A stretch of 64,000 nt of DNA from Sarcophilus harrisii (Eukaryota > Chordata > Mammalia > Dasyuromorphia > Dasyuridae). Both the position numbers and the translations under genes were made by a program. Below the pieces are notes generated by a model, which was given only the letters and a program-made list of their open reading frames with translations, was not told the DNA's origin and did no database searches. Below are positions 39,171 to 52,165 of the stretch, piece after piece. Every line of letters begins with the position of its first letter. The first letter of the stretch is position 1. The stretch lies in assembly GCF_902635505.1 (NCBI RefSeq), contig NC_045426.1, positions 593,526,818 through 593,590,817 of the forward strand, given 5' to 3'.

Positions 39171-42100
39171 AAGTAGCATCAAATTTAATGGCATATTTTT
39201 TTATTATAACTTTTTATATACAAAACATATGGGTAATTTTTCAACATTGACCCTTGTAAAAAACATTTGTTTCAACTTTTCCTCTCCTTTCCATCTCCTC
39301 CCTTAGATGGCAGGTAGTCCCAAAGATGTTAAATATATTAAAGTATATGTTAAATACAATATGTGTATACATATTTATACAGTTATCTTGTTGCACAAGA
39401 AAGATTGGATTTAGAAAGAAGGTAAAAATAACCTGGGGAAAAAAAATGCAAACAAATAATAACAGAAAGAGTGGAAATGTTATGTTGTGGTCCATACTCA
39501 TTACCCCAGTATTCTTTCTCTGTGAGTAACCGGTTCTGTTCATTACAGATCAATTGGAACTGATTTGGATCCTCTCATTGTTGAAGTGAGCCACGTCCAT
39601 CAGAATTTATCATCATGTAGTATTGTTGTTGAAGTGTATAATGATCTCCTGGTTCTGCTCATTTCACTTAGCATCAGTTCATGTATGTCTCTCTAAGCCT
39701 GCTGCTCATTTCTTATAAAACAATAATATTCCATAACATTCATATACACAGTATATTCAACCATTTTCCAATTGGTGGGCATCCATTCAATTTCCAGTTT
39801 CTAGCCACTACAAAGAGGGCTGCCCCATTTTTGCACATATAGGTCCCTTTCCCTTCCTTAGTATCTCTTTGGGATATAAGCCCAGTAGTAACACTGCTGG
39901 ATCAAAGGGTATGCAATGTTTGATAACTTTTTGAGTATAGTTCCAAATTGCTCTCCAGAATGGTTGGATCCATTCACAACTCCACCAACAATGCATCAGT
40001 GCCCCAGTTTTCCCACATCCCCTCCAAAAATCGTCATTATCTTTCTCTGTCATTTTAGCCAATCTGAGAGATGTGCAGTGATATCTCAGTTATCTTAACT
40101 TGCATTTCTCTGATCAATAATGGTTTAGAACACCTTTTCATATGACTAGATATAGTTCGAATTTCTTCATCTGAAAATTGTCTGTTCATATCTTTGACCA
40201 TTTACCAATTGGAGAATGGCTTGATTTCTTATATATTTGAGTCAATTATCTATATATTTTGGAGATGAGGCCTTTATCAGAACCTTTAACTGTGAAAATG
40301 TTTTCCCAGTTTATTGCTTCCCTTCTAATCCTGTCTACATTAGTTTTATTTGTACAAAAGGTTTTTTTTTAAAATATAATCAAAATTTTCTATTTTGTGA
40401 TCAATAATGACCTCTAGTTATTCTTTGGTCACAAACTTCTTCCTCCTTCACAGGTCTGAGAGGTAAACAATCCTATGTTCTTCTAATTTATTTATAATCT
40501 CATTCTTTATACCTAGATCATGAACCCATTTTGATCTTATCTTGGTGTAAGTGTTAAATATGGGTCAATGCCTAGTTTTCACCATACTAATTTCCAATTT
40601 TCTCAGCAATTTTTGTCAAATATTGAATTGGTATCCCAAAAACTGGGGTCTTTGGTTTTGTCAAACACTAGATTGCTATAGTTATTTACTATATTGTACC
40701 ATGAACCGAACCTATTACACTGATCTACTACTGTATTTCTTATCCAATAAATGGTTTTGGTGACCACTGCTTTATAATATAATTTTAGATCAAGCCATCT
40801 TCATTTGATTTTTGTTTTCTTTAGTTCCATTAAATTCTTGATCTTTTCTTCTTCCATATGTATTTTATTATTTTTTTCTAGGTCATTAAAATTGTTTTTT
40901 GGGATCTGATTGGTATAGCACTAAATACATAGATTAGGTTAGGTAGTATTGTCATCTTTATTATATTTGCTCGATCTATCCAGGAGCACTTGATATTTTT
41001 CCAATTGTTTAGATCTGACTTTATTTGTGTGGAAAGTGTTTTGTAGTTTTGCTCATAGTTCCTAACTTTCCCTTGGCAGATAGATTCCCAAATATTTTAT
41101 GCTATCAGCAATTATTTTAAATTGAATTTCTCTCTGTGTCTCTTGCTATTGGATTTTGTTAGTGATGTATAAAAATGCTTATGACTTATGTGGATTTATT
41201 TTATATTCTGCAACTTTGCTAAAGTTGTGGATTATTTCTAATAGCTTTTAATGGAATCTCTTGGGTTCTGTAAGTATACTATCATATCATCTGCAAAGAG
41301 TGATAATTTGGTTTCCTCATTATCTACTCTAATTCCTTTAATTTCTTTTTCATCCCTTATTGCCGAAGCTAGCGTTTCTAACACAATATTGAATAGTAAT
41401 GGTGATAGTGGGCAACCTTGTTTCACTCCTGATCTTATTAGAAATGGTTGCTGTTTGTCCCCATTACATATGATGCTTACTGATGGTTTTAAATAGATAC
41501 TACTGAATATTTTGAGGAAAAATACATTTATTCCTATACTCTCTACTATTTTTAATAGGAATTGTTGGATTTTATCAACTGCTTTTTCTGCATCTATTAA
41601 GATGATCATAGGATTTTTGTTAATTTGGTTATTGATATAGTAAATTATGTTAATAGTTTTCCTAATATTGAACCAGCCCTGCATTCCTGGTATAAATCCT
41701 ACTTGATCATGGTGTATTATCCTGGACATGATTTTCTGTAATCTTTTGGCTAAGATTTTATTTAAGATTTTTGCATCAATGTTCATTAGGGAGATTGGGC
41801 TATAATTTCCTTTCTCTGTTTTTGTCCTACCTGGTTTAGGTAACAGTATCATGTCATAAAAGGAATTTGGTAGGTCTCCTTCATTCCCTATTTTTTCAAA
41901 TATTTTATATAGCATTGGAGTTAATTGTTCTTTAAATATTTGGTAGAATTCACATGTAAATCCATCTGGTCCTGGGAATTATTTTTTAGGGAATTGATTA
42001 ATAGTTTGTTCTATTTCTTTTTCTAAAATGGGACTGTTTAATCAACTCTGTTGATCCTCTGTTAATCTGCGAAGCCTATATTTTTTAAAGCATTCATTCA

Positions 42101-42330
42101 CTTCATTTAAGTTATCAAATTTATTGGCATGAAGTTGGATAAAGTAACTCTTAATTATTGCTCTAATTTCTTCTTCATTAGTGGAAGCTTCTCCCTTTTC
42201 ATTCTTAAGACTAACAATTTGATTTTCCTCTTTCTTTTTTTCTAATCAAATTTACTAAGGATTTATCTATTTTGTTGGTTTTTTCATAAAACCAATTCTT
42301 AGTTTTATTTATTAATTCAATAGTTTTTAT

Positions 42331-45300
42331 TTTTTTTTTTTTTTTTCTTTTTTTTTTTTTATTCAATAGCCTTTAATTTACAGGATATATACATGGTAAC
42401 TTTAAGCATTAACAATTAAACCTCTTGTTCAATTTTCCCTCTTACCCCCCCACCCCTCCCTAAATGGCAGGATGACCAGTAGATGTTAAATATTTAAAAT
42501 ATAACTTAGATACACTAAGTATACATTTAAAAACATTATTTTTTACAAAAGAATCAGACTCTGAATTTTGTACAATTACTTTAAAAGGAAATCAAAAGAT
42601 GCAGGTTGCATAAATATGGGACTGGGAATTCAATGCAATGGTTTTAGTCATCTCCCAGGTTCCCCTCTGGGCATGCTGTTCAGTTCATTACTGCTCCATT
42701 AGAAATATTTGGGATCTCGTTGCGAGGATGGCCTGATCCATCAGGACTGGTCATCATCTAGTATTTTGTTGAAGTATAAATGATCTCCTGGTCCTGCCAT
42801 TTCACTTATCATCAGTTCGTGTAAGTCTCTCCAGGCCTTTGAAATCATCCTGTTGGTCATTTCTTCAGAACGTAATATTCCATAATTTTCATATACCACA
42901 ATTTATTCAGCCATTCTCAACTGATGGACATCCATTAGTTTCCAGTTTCTTCACTACAAAAGGGCTGCCACAAACATTCATGCACATGGTCCTTTCCCTT
43001 CTTTATAATCTTTTGGGATTTCCCGTGTAACACTCTGGATCAAAGGGGAAAGTTTGATAACGACATGTTCAAACTACTCCAAAATGGTTGGATTCGTTCC
43101 AACTCCACCAACAATGAATCAATTCCCAGTTTTCCCCTCCCCTCAACAATCATCATTATTTTTTCCTGTCATCTTAGAATCACGGGTGTGTGTGTATCTT
43201 AGGTTGTCTTAATTTGCATTTCTCTGATTAAAATGACTTGGAGCATCTTTTCATATGACAAAATGTTTCAATTTCTTCATTGAAATTGTCTGTTCTATCC
43301 TTTACCATTTTCAATTGGAGAATGGCGATTTTTATAAATTAGTTAATTCTCTATATTTTTGGAAATGAGGCCCTTTATCAGAACCTTTAGTGTAAAAATT
43401 TTCCCAGTTTTCTTCCTTCTAATCTTGTCTGCATTAGTTTTTGTTTGTAAAAACTTTTCAGTTTGGTATAATTTTTCTATTTTGTGATCAGTAATGATCT
43501 CTAGTTCTGCTGGTCTAAAAAACCCCCCTTCCACAGGTCTGAGAGGTAAACTATCCTATGTTCCTCTAATTTATTAATAATTTCATTCATCCTGGTTGAA
43601 CCCTTATGACCTTTCTTGGTTCGGCGTTAAGTATGGATCAATGCCTAGTTTTTCCCAATTAGTTTTCCAATTTTCCCAGCAATTTTATCAAACAGTAAGT
43701 TCTTATCCCAAAAAGCTGGGATCTTTGGGTTTTGTCAAGACTAGGTTGCTATTTTGGACTGTTTTTCCTTAACCTAATTATTCCTTAGCCAATACCAAAT
43801 AGTTTTTGGAACCGCTCTATAAGTATAGTTTTTAGATCTGGTACGCTAAGCCACCATCATTTATTTTTTCATTAATTCCCGAAATTCTTGACCTTTTGTT
43901 TTCCATATGAACTTTGTTTTATTTTCTAGGTCATTAAAATAGTTTTTAAGTCCCAGTTGGTATGCCTAAATAAATAGATTAGTTTAGGTAATATTGTCAT
44001 CTTTATTATATTTGCTTGCCCCTTCGAGCATTTAATTTTTCCAATTGGTTAGATCAGACTTAATTTTTGTGGTGGTCTGTAATTTTGCTCATAAAGTTTC
44101 TGATTTTCCCTTGGAGATAGATTCCTAAATATTTTATATTATTAGTTACTTTAAATGGAATTTTCTTTTAACTCTGACTTTATTTTGTTAGTGATATAAA
44201 AATGCTGATGACTTTGTGGGTTTTTTATAAACAACTTTGCTAAAGTTGTGGATTATTTCTAATAACTTTTTCAGAATCTCTGGGGTTCCTAAGTATACCA
44301 TCATGTCACCCGCAAGAGGAAATTTTGGCTTCCCATTTATTCTTATTCCCTTTAATCTCTTTCTCAGCTCTTATTGCTATATGTGTTTCTAATACAATAT
44401 TAAATATAACGGTGATAGTGGGCAACCTTGTTTCCTCCAGATCTTTTGGGAATGGTTGCAGTTTGTCCCTTTACATATGATGCTTACTGATGGTTTAAAT
44501 AGATGCTTGATTATTTTAAGGAAAAGTCCATTTTATTCCTAACTCTCAAGTGTTTTTTAGGAATGGATGTTGGATTTTATCAAATGCTTTTTCCATCTAT
44601 TGAGATGATCATGGTTTTTTTAATTTGGTTATTTGGCCAATTATTTATAGTTTTTCTAATATTGAACCACCCTGCATTCCTGGTATAAATCCTCTTGATC
44701 ATGTGTATTATCTTGGAGATGTTTTCTGTATCTTTTTGCTAATATTTTTTAAATTTTAGCATCAATATTCATTAGGAGATTTTTAATTTTTCTTTCTTGT
44801 TTCAGCCTACCGGTTTGGGATCATACCATGTCTGTGTCATAGAGAATTTGTGGGACTCCCTTCATTCCTATTTTATCAAATAATTTTATAGCATTGGGGC
44901 CTTGTTCTTTAAATGTTTGGTAAAATTCAATGTAAATCCATCTGGTCCTGGTTTTTCTTGGGAGTTGTTTATGCCTGTTCATTTCTTTTTCGAAATGGGA
45001 CTATTCAACAATTTACTTCTTCCCTTTTTAGTCTAGAAGTCTGTATTTTGGGGAGTCATCCATTTCCTTAGGTTATCAAATTTATTGGCATAAGTTGAGC
45101 AAAATAACTCCTATTTTTCTTAATTTCCTCTTCATTGGTGGAAAGTTCTCCTTTTCATTTTTAAGACTACTAATTTCATTTTCCTCCCTCCTTTTTCTAA
45201 TCAGATTTACCAAAACTTATCATTTACTTTTTCATAGAACCAACTTTAGTTTTTTAATTGCAATGTTTTTACTTTCCAATATTTTTTAATTTCTCCTTTT

Positions 45301-48300
45301 AATTTTAAATTTCAAATTATATTTGATTGGGGGTTTTAATTTGGTCTTTTTTTTTTTTTTTTATTTGCAACCCAATTCATTAATCTTTTCTTTCTCTGTT
45401 TTTATTCAAGTAAGCCTCTAAGGATTAAAATTCCCTCTTATTACCCTTTGGCGCATCCCACAAATTTTGGTATGATGTCTTCATTTCATTATCTTTGAAA
45501 TTTTTGTTCTATAATTTGCCTTAAATCATTCTTTAAAGATGAGATTTTTTAGTTTCCAATTACTTTTGGTCTTTTCCCCTAACTTTTTTTGAATGTGTTT
45601 TTTGCATCGATCTGAAAAGCATTTACTATTTCTGCTTTCTTGCATTTAATTTTGGGTCTTTTTTAATTATGGTCAATTTTTGAATAGGTTCCATGAACTG
45701 CTGAGAAGAAAAGTATTTCCTTCTATCTCCATTAATTTTCTCCAATCCAACACCCTAATTTTCTAATATTCTATTTCTTTTTAAATTTCTTTCTTATTTG
45801 TTTTGTGGTTTGTTTGTCTAATTCTGAAATCAAGTTGAGATCTCCTACTATTACAGTTTTGTTGTCTTTTCTTCTTAACTCTCTTAACTTCTCCTTTAGG
45901 AAGTTGAGTCCATACCATGGTGCTTATGTTTAATATTGATTTGCTTCTTGTTTTGTACCCTTTGCGGATGTATTTCCTTCTTATCTCTTTTAATTAGATC
46001 AATTTTTACTTTTTTGCGATCTGGATAGGATGGCTACCCTCTTTTTGACTTCACCTGAAGCATAATAGTTTTTCCAGCCTTTTCTTTTTCTCATGCATCC
46101 CCCTGCTTTTGTGTTTCTTGTAAACAACAATTGTAGGGTTCTGACTTTTACAGTCTCTATCTGCCTCCTTTTAGGGGAGTTCATCCCATTTACATTTCGG
46201 TTAGAATTACTAAATCTTATTTCCGCCATCCTAATAACCCCAGATTGGGCTTTCTTATTCTTTCCCCAACCCTCTTTCCCCTTTAAACTTATGTACCCCT
46301 CTTGTTCACGATATTTTCCTCTTTATAATCCCTCCCCCCCCTTTGGTCCCCCCTTCCTTCCCTTATTCTCTTTTTTTTTTCCTCTCCCCCCGTTTTTTTA
46401 ATGGGAAGAGAAATTTTCTCAAAAAATTAATTTTTTTTCTTTGAGCCCTCTGTGAGGTAAATTACACAATGTTCCCCCCTCTCAAATTCCCTCAGAATGA
46501 TAAGTTTCCTTAGCCTCTTTGTGGGAGGTTTCCCTCTTTTTCCCTCCCTTCCCCCTTATTCTGCCATCATCCCTTTTCATATCTACTTCCCTTTTTTATT
46601 TATCAGTACAATCAAATTATACATGTATTCTTTTTTGTATATCCACAACGAAATACAATTCTCAAGGTTATTTTACCTTTCTGCATCTCTTGGTTCTATT
46701 CTTGGAGATCAAATTTTTTGTTTTGTTTGGTTTTTCTTCCAAAACAAATGGAATTCATTTTTTCATTAAATTCCATCTTCTTCCCTGGAAGAAAATGCTC
46801 AACTTGCTGGATAGTTTATTCTTGGCTGCATCTCAAGTTCTTTCCTTTCAATATCTTTCCAGGCCCTTCTTTCCTTTAATTGGGCAGCCAGATCTTGGGT
46901 GATCCTTTTGTGGCACCTCTTTTAAATGGTTTTTTTTGGCTGCTTGTAAAATTTTCCTTAATCTTATAGTTCGAAATTTTTGCCACAATATTCCTTGGGG
47001 TTTTTATTTTGGGTTTCTTTCAGAAGGTGTTTGATGAATTCTTTCAAATTTTTTACCTTCTGATTCTATTACATCTAGGCAGTTCTCTTTGATGATTTCT
47101 TGTAAAATATATCTAGGCTCTTTTTTTCATCATAGTTTTCAAAAGTCCAATAATCCTCAGATTATTCTCCTAATCTATTTTCAATCTGTCGTTTTTGTAG
47201 TGATAATTCTGGTTTTTCCAGTTTGTCATTTTTGTTTTTGTTATGATTCTTGCTGTCTCAATGAATCATTAGTTTCAATTGTTCATTAATTTTTAAAAAT
47301 TTTTTCTTCAATAGCTTTTTTCTTCTTTCTTATGTCCAATTGAGTTTTTTGAATGTATTTTTTGGTCTGTGATTTTTCCATTTCACTAATTTTTTTTTTA
47401 GTGAATTATTTTTTTCAATTCACAGATCCTACTTTCTTGCGTGTTCTTTGTCTTTTCAATTCCAAGATCCTACTTTCTTGCGTGTTCTTTGTCTTTTCAA
47501 TTCGGATCCTACTTTCTTGGGGTTCTTTGTCTTTTCCAATTCCCAAATCTACTTTGTAGTAATTCTTTATTTTTCAATTCGATTTCAGGAAGGTTGTTCT
47601 TGTAAAGGCTTTCTTTCCTTTTCCCATTTTCTTCAACTCTCTTTTGAGACTTTTAATGGTCTCTTCGGAAACTTTGTAAAGGAGGACAGTCTGATGCATT
47701 TTGCTGTTTGGGGTCTCTTCGGTTTGCTGTGCTCTTTTCTGCATGAAGCTGTCGATTGTTCTTTTCATCTTTTTATTCATGTTTAAAGCCTTTAGGGTGG
47801 TCTCTAGGCAAGGGGTTACCAGCTTCCTCTGCAGAATAGGGAGAGTAAAATTTCCGGCTCCAAGGTATGGGGTGCTCTGTGTGGAGTTTTCCTTCCCCCA
47901 ACAGGATTGGATTCAGCACTGGCCGGCTATCAAACTGCTTAGTAGGGCTGGTGGTTATCACTTCCCTCGCGAAACAAGTGGTGAAAGTGTCACTGCCCAG
48001 GCCGGGCCTCTTGTGGGACTGTAGTATTAGCAGCTGGTGCAGACCCAAGGCAGAACGCCCCTCTGCCCAGCGTCTCCCTGATACCGTCGGCCCCAAAACT
48101 CTATTTTAAGCCGGCCCCCCCTGCCAGATTGGAGGCTAACCCGGGCTCGTCCCCTGCCCGTGCAGGATCCCTCCCCAAGGCCCCTTCCGGGTTGGGGCTG
48201 CGGAATGGATCTTGCCTTCACCCTCGGTTTGAGACCTCCTCGGAACCCTAATTTCTCTCCCCAGTCTCGATCTCCCCCTGGGGAACCAACCTTTTTGGCG

Positions 48301-48440
48301 AGACTGCAGATTTTTTCGGCTGGTGGTTGTTCTACTTCTTATCTTTTTAGCAGTCAAGACTATTTTTGAGGCTCGATAACTATTGATAAAGAGGGTGAAG
48401 GCTTAGAAAAGGGCGTTTCTTCTCCGCCATCTTTTCCCCC
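42331..48440 (-). mobile_element. Full-length L1 nested in another L1
   Basis: The perfect 13-bp direct repeat CAATAGTTTTTAT flanks it (42318-42330 and 48441-48453). On the minus strand the order is: 5' end with AAAGATGGCGGAGAAG at 48440; CpG-bearing 5'UTR to about 47781; ORF1 from 47780 (MNKKMKRTIDSFMQKRAQQ) with a tandem-repeat coiled-coil part (47385-47582) and RNA-binding region (about 47080-47200); ORF2 from about 46200 down to 42900; 3'UTR; poly(A). ORF2 has many small deletions. The span homologous to the host copy is about 3.81 kb here and about 4.12 kb there, a net loss of about 7 percent. Confidence 0.93.
47385..47582 (-). repeat. Tandem repeat of about 40-42 bp in L1 ORF1
   Basis: Units starting at about 47424, 47465, 47505 and 47547 share GATCCTACTTTCTTG and TTCTTTGTCTTTTCAATTC, with a weaker unit before them. 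Spacing is 39-41 bp, close to 42 bp, which is 14 residues or two coiled-coil heptads. On the minus strand one frame reads IEKTKNTQESRI per unit. Confidence 0.85.
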
Positions 48441-49745
48441 CAATAGTTTTTATAGTTTCAGTTTTATTGATCTCTCCTTTTATTTTTAGTATTTCAAGTT
48501 TAGTATTTGATTGGAGGTTTTTAATTTGTTCTTTTTCTAGCTTCTTTTAGTTGTAAGCCTAATTTATTGATTTTCTCTTTCTCTATTTTATGCAAGTAAG
48601 CCTCTAAAGATATAAAATTTCCCCTTATTACCACGTTGGCTGCATCCCACACATTTTGGTATGATGACTCATTATTGTCATTTTCATGGGTGAAATTATT
48701 AATTGTGTCTATGATTTGCTGTTTCACCCAATCATTCTTCAGGATGACATTATTTAGTTTCCAATTACTTTTTGGTCTATTTTCCCCTGGCTTTTTATTG
48801 AATGTAATTTTTGTTGGATTGTGATTTGAGAAGAATGCATCTACTATTTATGCCTTTCTGCATTTGAATTTGAGGTCTTTGTGTCCTAATATATGATCAG
48901 TTTTTGCCTAGGTTCCATGAACTGCCAAGAAGAAAGTGTATTTCTTTCTGTTTTCATTTAGTTTTCTCCAAAGAGCTATCATACCTAACTTTTCTGGTGT
49001 TCTATTTACCTCTTTAACTTCTTTCTTATTTATTTTGTGGTTTGATTTATCTAGTTCTGAGTGTGCAAGGTTGAGATCTCCCACTATTATAGTTTTACTG
49101 TCTATTTCTTCTTGCAGCTCTCTTAACTTCTCCTTTTGGAATTTAGATGCTATATCACTTGGTGCATATATGTGTAGTATTCATATTGCTTCATTATCTA
49201 TGCTACCCTTTAGCAAGATATAGTTTCCTTCTTTATCTCTTTTAATCAGATCAATTTTTGCTTTTGCTTGATCTGAGATCACAATGGTTATCCGTGTTTT
49301 TTTGCCTTCACCTGAAGCATAGTAGATTCTGCTCCAGCCTTTTACCTTTATTCTTTATGTATCACCCTGATTCAAGTGTGTTTCTTGTAAACAACATTAA
49401 GATTCTGGCTTTTAATTCAGTCTGCTCTCTGTCTCTGCTTTATGGGGGAGTTTACCCCATTCACATTTATGGTTAAAACTACTAATTCTGTATTCCCTGC
49501 CATCTTATTATCCCCAAATTTTGCTTTTCTCTTCTCTTTCCCTCTTATCCCCCCAGTATTAGACTTATAAGCACCACTTGCTTCAAACAGCCCTCCTTTT
49601 TTAGAATCCCTCCCTCCTCCTTGAAGTCCCTCCCCTATTCTTAAACCTTTTCCTTACTATTTCTGTATTCCTTTCTATTTACCCCAATCCTTCACTTTTT
49701 GCTTTTCCCCTTTCATTTTTCAATGAGGTGGGAGAAGTTTCTATG

Positions 49746-50477
49746 TAGTTGATATTTTAAAACATGCTTGCTTTACTTACTAGTTATTGCGAATAATACA
49801 TCAGTATTTGTAGTAAGTCAATAAATCATCACCTTTGGACATATAAAATTATGTATGAATTAAGAATATATGCTCTACAAATTTAACACTATGTATCATA
49901 AATCCTAATAAAATGCATTTTCCCATCCATCCATTTAATCATTATTATTTCTTGAAGAAATAATTAAGCCATAATTAAATGGTCAAAGCAGAATCAGGCA
50001 AGATTTCAAAAATTCATCCAATTTTGTGTCTCTTTACCAACCTCTCTGCATGGGACCTGAAATGATGAGCATACCTAAATACCAGGTATGTTATTCCTGC
50101 TATATATCTGATGAGGTGCTGTAATTTATATCAATTGAATCTTTCAGTTATATCTGATTCATACCCAATTATATTGATGTAGCCTTTGAAAAAACATGCT
50201 TCCTACTTATGTTCAATGATCCTCTAATGATATTATAAAGAATTCAGACATTTACAGTTAAAAAAAAAGTCACTGAAAGTCGATTTAAAATCTTTTTTTT
50301 TTCACTAAATAAAAGGATAAAAGGGAGCAAAGAAGTCCATTTTGCTTTTGCATGTGGAGTGCTGTCATCCCGCTTTCAGAAAGAAAAGTATCCTTTAAGC
50401 TTGATAGCTCATGGAATGTTTTTTCTCCATAGAACTAGCCTGTTATTGAGACTACTAAGGTCAACATCTCTTTTTTA
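49746..50477. other. Unassigned stretch
   Basis: AT-rich DNA between the L1 end and a SINE. Nothing recognised. Confidence 0.45.
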
Positions 50478-50656
50478 AAAAAACTAATGACCTAGGGAAG
50501 CTAGGTGGAGCACTGGATAGAGCACCAGCCCTGAAGTCAGGAGGACTGAGTTCAAATCTGGCCTCAGATGTTTACCACTTTGTAGTTGTGTGACCCTGGG
50601 CAAGTCACTTAACCCCAATTGCCTCAGCAAAACAAACAAACAAAAAACTAATGACC
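50478..50656 (+). mobile_element. Young tRNA-derived marsupial SINE with target duplication
   Basis: The body (50493-50641) has a tRNA-like head with a box A region (GCTAGGTGGAGCACTGGAT) and box B GTTCAAATC at 50550-50558. TGTGACCCTGGGCAAGTCAC and a short CAAA-type tail follow. The perfect 15-bp repeat AAAAAACTAATGACC lies at 50478-50492 and 50642-50656. The low divergence and intact duplication mark a relatively recent insertion. The reverse-strand frame over it is incidental. Confidence 0.9.
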
Positions 50657-51884
50657 CAAGTTGAAGGCCAAGTTCAGTCAATATATTTGTGCTAATAACT
50701 TCATATGTACTAGTATCTTGGATACAGCTCTAAATCTATGGCTCTGCGATTTTCTATAAGAATATAATACCCCATGACTAGCATCCTGGTTCTATTTAAT
50801 AATAGCAGATTAAATTTTTCTAAGGGATATTTGCTTCAAACATAGATAAAAAACAAATATAAAAAACATTTCCACTAATGTTTTGAGGGCATAATAACTC
50901 CTTAACTCACCTAATCCCTGGGGAGAGATAGAATATTAGATCTACAACTTTGTTCAGTTTCTACATAGTATTAATCCTACTAAATTCTAAATGAGCTAGC
51001 ATTCTGTATGTTCACCTTTGCCTATCACAGTCTGTTTCTTCTTCTAGGTGACATCCCTTAGATGTGTTAAGAAAATAATCAGTCATATCTCTCCTTAGCC
51101 TTCTCTTTCTGTAGCTTCATTCATTCTTGCTTTCCAAAGCCCTTATTATCCTGGTCATTCTACTCTGCTTGCAGTCTGTGGTACCTAATTTTTTCCCTTA
51201 TTAAAACTCCAGTTCTGATGTGTCTGGCATAAAATATAACTATTACTCCCATAATCGAGACATCATTCTTTCATTATTACAATGTAAAGTTATAGGCTTC
51301 TTTTTCCTTTTTTTTAACTTCAGAGTTTATAATAAATTAATTCAACTAAGATCCCTCTGTTATGATTTTTATCTACTGATGTCAGTTCTCCTTATTAAAT
51401 TTGAAATAAATTAAAAAAAAAAACAAACTAAGAACAAGACTAAAGATTTAGTCTTGTTGAACTTCCTCTTCTTAATTTTGTATTGGGTTCTAGCTATCAT
51501 ATAGTATATTGATTCTGATTCTGCTATCCATTGAAGTTTTTTTTTTATTTTAGAAATATTTCATAGACACTCTCTTTTTTATGTTTTTCAAAATCTTCAG
51601 CACCACAAAGCTAAGAATGAAAGTTTGGATTATTACTAAAATTCTTTCACTAATCAGTGAACCATTAGTCAATCGTCTTTGGGTCTGTGTTGTTTAACCT
51701 AACACTGATATCACCCTGCCACCTTTCAAGATCTATAGGACACTTTTAAGTGCTTTACTTAAATAAGATATTTTTATCTTATTACTCTGACAATTCCCCT
51801 AATCTACAACCTAATGACAGTAGTAAAAAAAAAAAAAAAAAGTTTTAGATAATCTATGACTCCTAGTGATTAATGTATCATCCT
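50657..51884. other. Unassigned stretch
   Basis: No gene or repeat recognised. Poly(A) runs lie at 51412-51424 and 51825-51841. Confidence 0.45.
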
Positions 51885-52165
51885 TTAAATACTCATAAAA
51901 ATATGAAATAAACATTTATTAAACACCTATTATGTGTCAGGCATTGTTATAAGTGCTTTTTACAAATATCTCACTTGATTTTCAAAACAACTCTGTGAGG
52001 TAGGTGCTATTATTGTCTTCATTTTATGGTTGAGAAGATTGAGAAAAACTGATGTGAAATAGCTTTCCCAGGGCCACATAGCTTGTAAATGTCTGAAGCC
52101 ATATTTTAACTCGGGTCTTTTTGACTCCAGGCACAGTGTTTTATTCATTGATGAATCATCTGTTT
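51885..52165 (-). mobile_element. MIR-type SINE, reverse orientation
   Basis: A well-preserved order: AACATTTATTAAACACCTAT, TGTGTCAGGCATTG, ACTCTGTGAGGTAGGTGCT, then CAGGGCCACATAGCTTGTAA and the inverted head TTTGACTCCAGGCACAG. Confidence 0.85.

Larger units (their letters stand above)
39190..49745 (-). mobile_element. L1 LINE (host copy), split by a nested L1
   Basis: Two pieces, 39190-42330 and 48441-49745, read as one minus-strand L1. The 3'UTR lies at 39193 to about 39700. The ORF2 C-terminal block (WRGCGKTGALMHCWWSCE and the IPFDPA motif) is at 40062-39808. The reverse transcriptase ([32 protein letters not shown], catalytic FADD) is at 41915-41238. The endonuclease-RT linker (RGNFISLEAY) is near 48640, and the endonuclease extends to about 49490. 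The element ends near 49745 between ORF1 and ORF2, so ORF1 and 5'UTR are lacking. The RT frame is open for 225 residues, unusually well kept. The whole ORF2 is broken elsewhere by stops and by the nested insertion. Confidence 0.92.

Noticed and set aside
41238-41915. 225-residue frame, the longest in the window, as a possible host gene
   Set aside because: It is L1 ORF2 reverse transcriptase (FADD box and flanking blocks) inside a minus-strand L1.
47701-48357. Several overlapping 64-107 residue frames on both strands, in relatively GC-rich sequence resembling a CpG island promoter
   Set aside because: This is the 5'UTR of the nested full-length L1. The CpGs reflect its young age, and its L1 promoter role explains the composition.
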